Part shown: one piece after another, positions 7,864-9,497 of the stretch
How positions within the stretch are numbered: the stretch's first letter is position 1
Layout: every line of letters starts with the position of its first letter
Position numbers and translations under genes: made by a program
Origin: a bacterium
GTDB lineage: Bacteria; Nitrospinota_A; UBA7883; JACRGQ01
Assembly: GCA_021815535.1 (NCBI GenBank)
Contig: JAKAGL010000069.1
Span: 1 to 9,497, forward strand
DNA: 9,497 nucleotides
Direction: 5' to 3'
Notes under the pieces: model-generated
The model's input: only the letters and a program-made list of their open reading frames with translations
What the model was told of the DNA's origin: nothing
Databases searched by the model: none

Positions 7864-9497
7864 TACAGCAACATCATTTCTTTTACTGTGCCGCCCGCGG
7901 GAACCATCGGAAACACTTTTTCCTCTTTTTCCACCACGAAATCCATCAACACCGGCCTGTTCACCTTATATGCCTCTTCCAGGGCGGGACGCACATCCGC
8001 TTCCTTGGTAATGCGCATGCCGACGGCGCCGTACGCCTCCGCCAGCTTCACAAAATCCGGGTTTAACTGGAATTCACTGTTCGAATAGCGTTTACCGTGG
8101 AAGAGCTCCTGCCATTGGTGCACCATGCCCAAGACGCCATTGTTCAAGATGACGGTCTTTACCGGCAGACCGTACTGAACCGACGTGATCACTTCCTGAA
8201 TGTTCATCTGTATCGAACCGTCCCCGGCAATGTTCACCACCAGCCGATCGGGGAATGCGGCCTGTGCGCCGATGGCGGCCGGAAGGCCGTAGCCCATCGT
8301 GCCCAGTCCGCCGGAAGTTAAAAACGTCCGGGGAGCGTCGAACTGAAGGAACTGTGCCGCCCACATCTGGGCCTGGCCCACCTCGGTCGTCCAAATCGGG
8401 TTGCGGCCCTTCGCCGCCTCCCACGCCTGCTCCACCACGAACTGCGGCTTGATAATCCCCGATTCGCTTTTTTCGTAACGCAGTGGATAGAGCGATTTCC
8501 ATTCCGCCAGCCGCGTGAGCCAGGGGCGGTGTTTGTCGTCCCAATCGGTGGCGTCTTTTTCAGCCAGTGCATTGAGCTTTTTCATCACATCCAGCAAATC
8601 AGCCACCACGGGGATGTGCGCCACCACGTTTTTGCTTATCGACGTGGGATCGATATCCACATGGATGACCGTGCAGTTTTTCGCAAAGGCATCCAAACGC
8701 CCTGTCACCCGGTCATCAAACCGCGCGCCAAGACAAACCATTACGTCGCACTCGTGTATCGCCATATTCGCGGCATAGGTTCCGTGCATTCCGAGCATGC
8801 CCAAAAAGAGATCGTCAAGCGTGGGATGCGCCCCCATCGCCATCAGCGTGGTGGTCACCGGTATACGCGTTTTCTGGGCAAACTTCACCAATTCGGCACT
8901 GGCGTTGGCCAGTATCATGCCGCCACCGATATAAAGCACCGGTTGCCGGGCCTGCTTTATCGCCTCAAAGGCGCGCTTCACCTGCGCCGGATGTCCTTCC
9001 ACCGTGGGGTTATAACTCCGCAAAGAAACCGTTTTTGGGTATTCGAATTCCGCCGTGGCGTTAAGCACATCCTTCGGCAGATCGATCAGCACCGGGCCGG
9101 GCTTTCCGGTAGTGGCTATATAGAACGCCTCTTTGATGGTCCGCGCCAGATCATTGACGTCTCGCACCAAATAACTGTGCTTGGTGCAGGGCCGGGTGAT
9201 CCCCACGATATCGGCTTCCTGAAATGCATCGTTGCCGATCAGCCCCACGGGCACCTGGCCGGTGAGCACCACCATCGGGATGGAATCCATATACGCCGTG
9301 GCAATGCCGGTGACCGTATTGGTCGCTCCGGGGCCGCTGGTTACCAGCGCCACGCCGCAACGGCCGGTGGCGCGGGCGTAGCCGTCGGCCATATGCGCCG
9401 CCCCTTGCTCGTGCCGCACCAGCACATGCTTCAATTTCGCCCCATAGAGCGCATCGTACAGCGGCAACACCGCACCGCCCGGAAAGCCGAAAATGGT
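7863..9497 (-). CDS. ilvB: Acetolactate synthase, catalytic large subunit (5' end outside window)
   Basis: IlvB is the thiamine-diphosphate- and FAD-dependent catalytic subunit of acetohydroxyacid synthase. It joins two pyruvates, or pyruvate and 2-oxobutyrate, in the first common step of branched-chain amino acid synthesis. The frame stays open to the window edge, beginning TIFGFPGGAVLPLYDAL, so the GTG at 9470 is an internal valine. 544 residues are visible and roughly 15-30 N-terminal ones are missing. The catalytic glutamate is Glu30 in VRHEQGAAHMADGYARA. Other visible motifs are VTSGPGATN, the FAD-region RFDDRVTGRLDAF (about 259-271), the ThDP-binding GDGSIQMN (about 425-432) ending with ILNN, and MVHQWQELFHGKRYS near the active site. 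No frameshift or missing motif is seen. It heads the ilvB-ilvN-ilvC-psd order, with its promoter and any leader outside the window. Confidence 0.98.
   Translation of the reverse strand, partial: TIFGFPGGAVLPLYDALYGAKLKHVLVRHEQGAAHMADGYARATGRCGVALVTSGPGATNTVTGIATAYMDSIPMVVLTGQVPVGLIGNDAFQEADIVGITRPCTKHSYLVRDVNDLARTIKEAFYIATTGKPGPVLIDLPKDVLNATAEFEYPKTVSLRSYNPTVEGHPAQVKRAFEAIKQARQPVLYIGGGMILANASAELVKFAQKTRIPVTTTLMAMGAHPTLDDLFLGMLGMHGTYAANMAIHECDVMVCLGARFDDRVTGRLDAFAKNCTVIHVDIDPTSISKNVVAHIPVVADLLDVMKKLNALAEKDATDWDDKHRPWLTRLAEWKSLYPLRYEKSESGIIKPQFVVEQAWEAAKGRNPIWTTEVGQAQMWAAQFLQFDAPRTFLTSGGLGTMGYGLPAAIGAQAAFPDRLVVNIAGDGSIQMNIQEVITSVQYGLPVKTVILNNGVLGMVHQWQELFHGKRYSNSEFQLNPDFVKLAEAYGAVGMRITKEADVRPALEEAYKVNRPVLMDFVVEKEEKVFPMVPAGGTVKEMMLL

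Noticed and set aside
9468..9470. GTG as the start of ilvB
   Set aside because: The frame continues upstream as TIFGFPGGA, a conserved part of acetolactate synthase, to the window edge.

Overview
The window is gene-dense bacterial chromosome with a moderately high GC content and almost no non-coding DNA. It carries housekeeping genes from a Gram-negative organism: a protein exported to the periplasm, a sigma-54-dependent response regulator, and a phosphatidylserine decarboxylase linked to branched-chain amino acid genes. The ilvB-ilvN-ilvC-psd order and the protein character recall deltaproteobacteria-like or Nitrospinota-like lineages. That placement is an impression from gene order and sequence style, with low confidence. 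I see no mobile element genes, RNA genes, CRISPR array or phage genes.

Plus-strand half (1-5596): the 3' part of hisD (histidine biosynthesis) enters from the left edge. After a 124-base gap comes an NtrC/PilR-type response regulator starting at TTG. Its 3' end overlaps by 14 bases a gene for a secreted protein with N-terminal TPR repeats and a C-terminal type 1 periplasmic-binding-protein fold (LpoA/LivJ-like). ruvB (Holliday junction helicase) follows 13 bases later. These last three genes look like one transcription unit.

Minus-strand half (5640-9497): ilvB (5' end beyond the right edge), ilvN, ilvC and psd run leftwards as a tight operon. IlvB and IlvN form acetohydroxyacid synthase. IlvC performs the next step of valine/isoleucine synthesis. 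Psd makes phosphatidylethanolamine. The only loose joint is a 49-base AT-rich gap before ilvC, which has a strong Shine-Dalgarno site and may hold a weak internal promoter. The two halves converge in a 43-base gap holding a GC-rich palindrome that resembles a dispersed intergenic repeat.

Most of the window is ordinary core metabolism. The least ordinary part is the regulator/TPR-binding-protein pair. No clearly new biological system can be claimed from the sequence alone.
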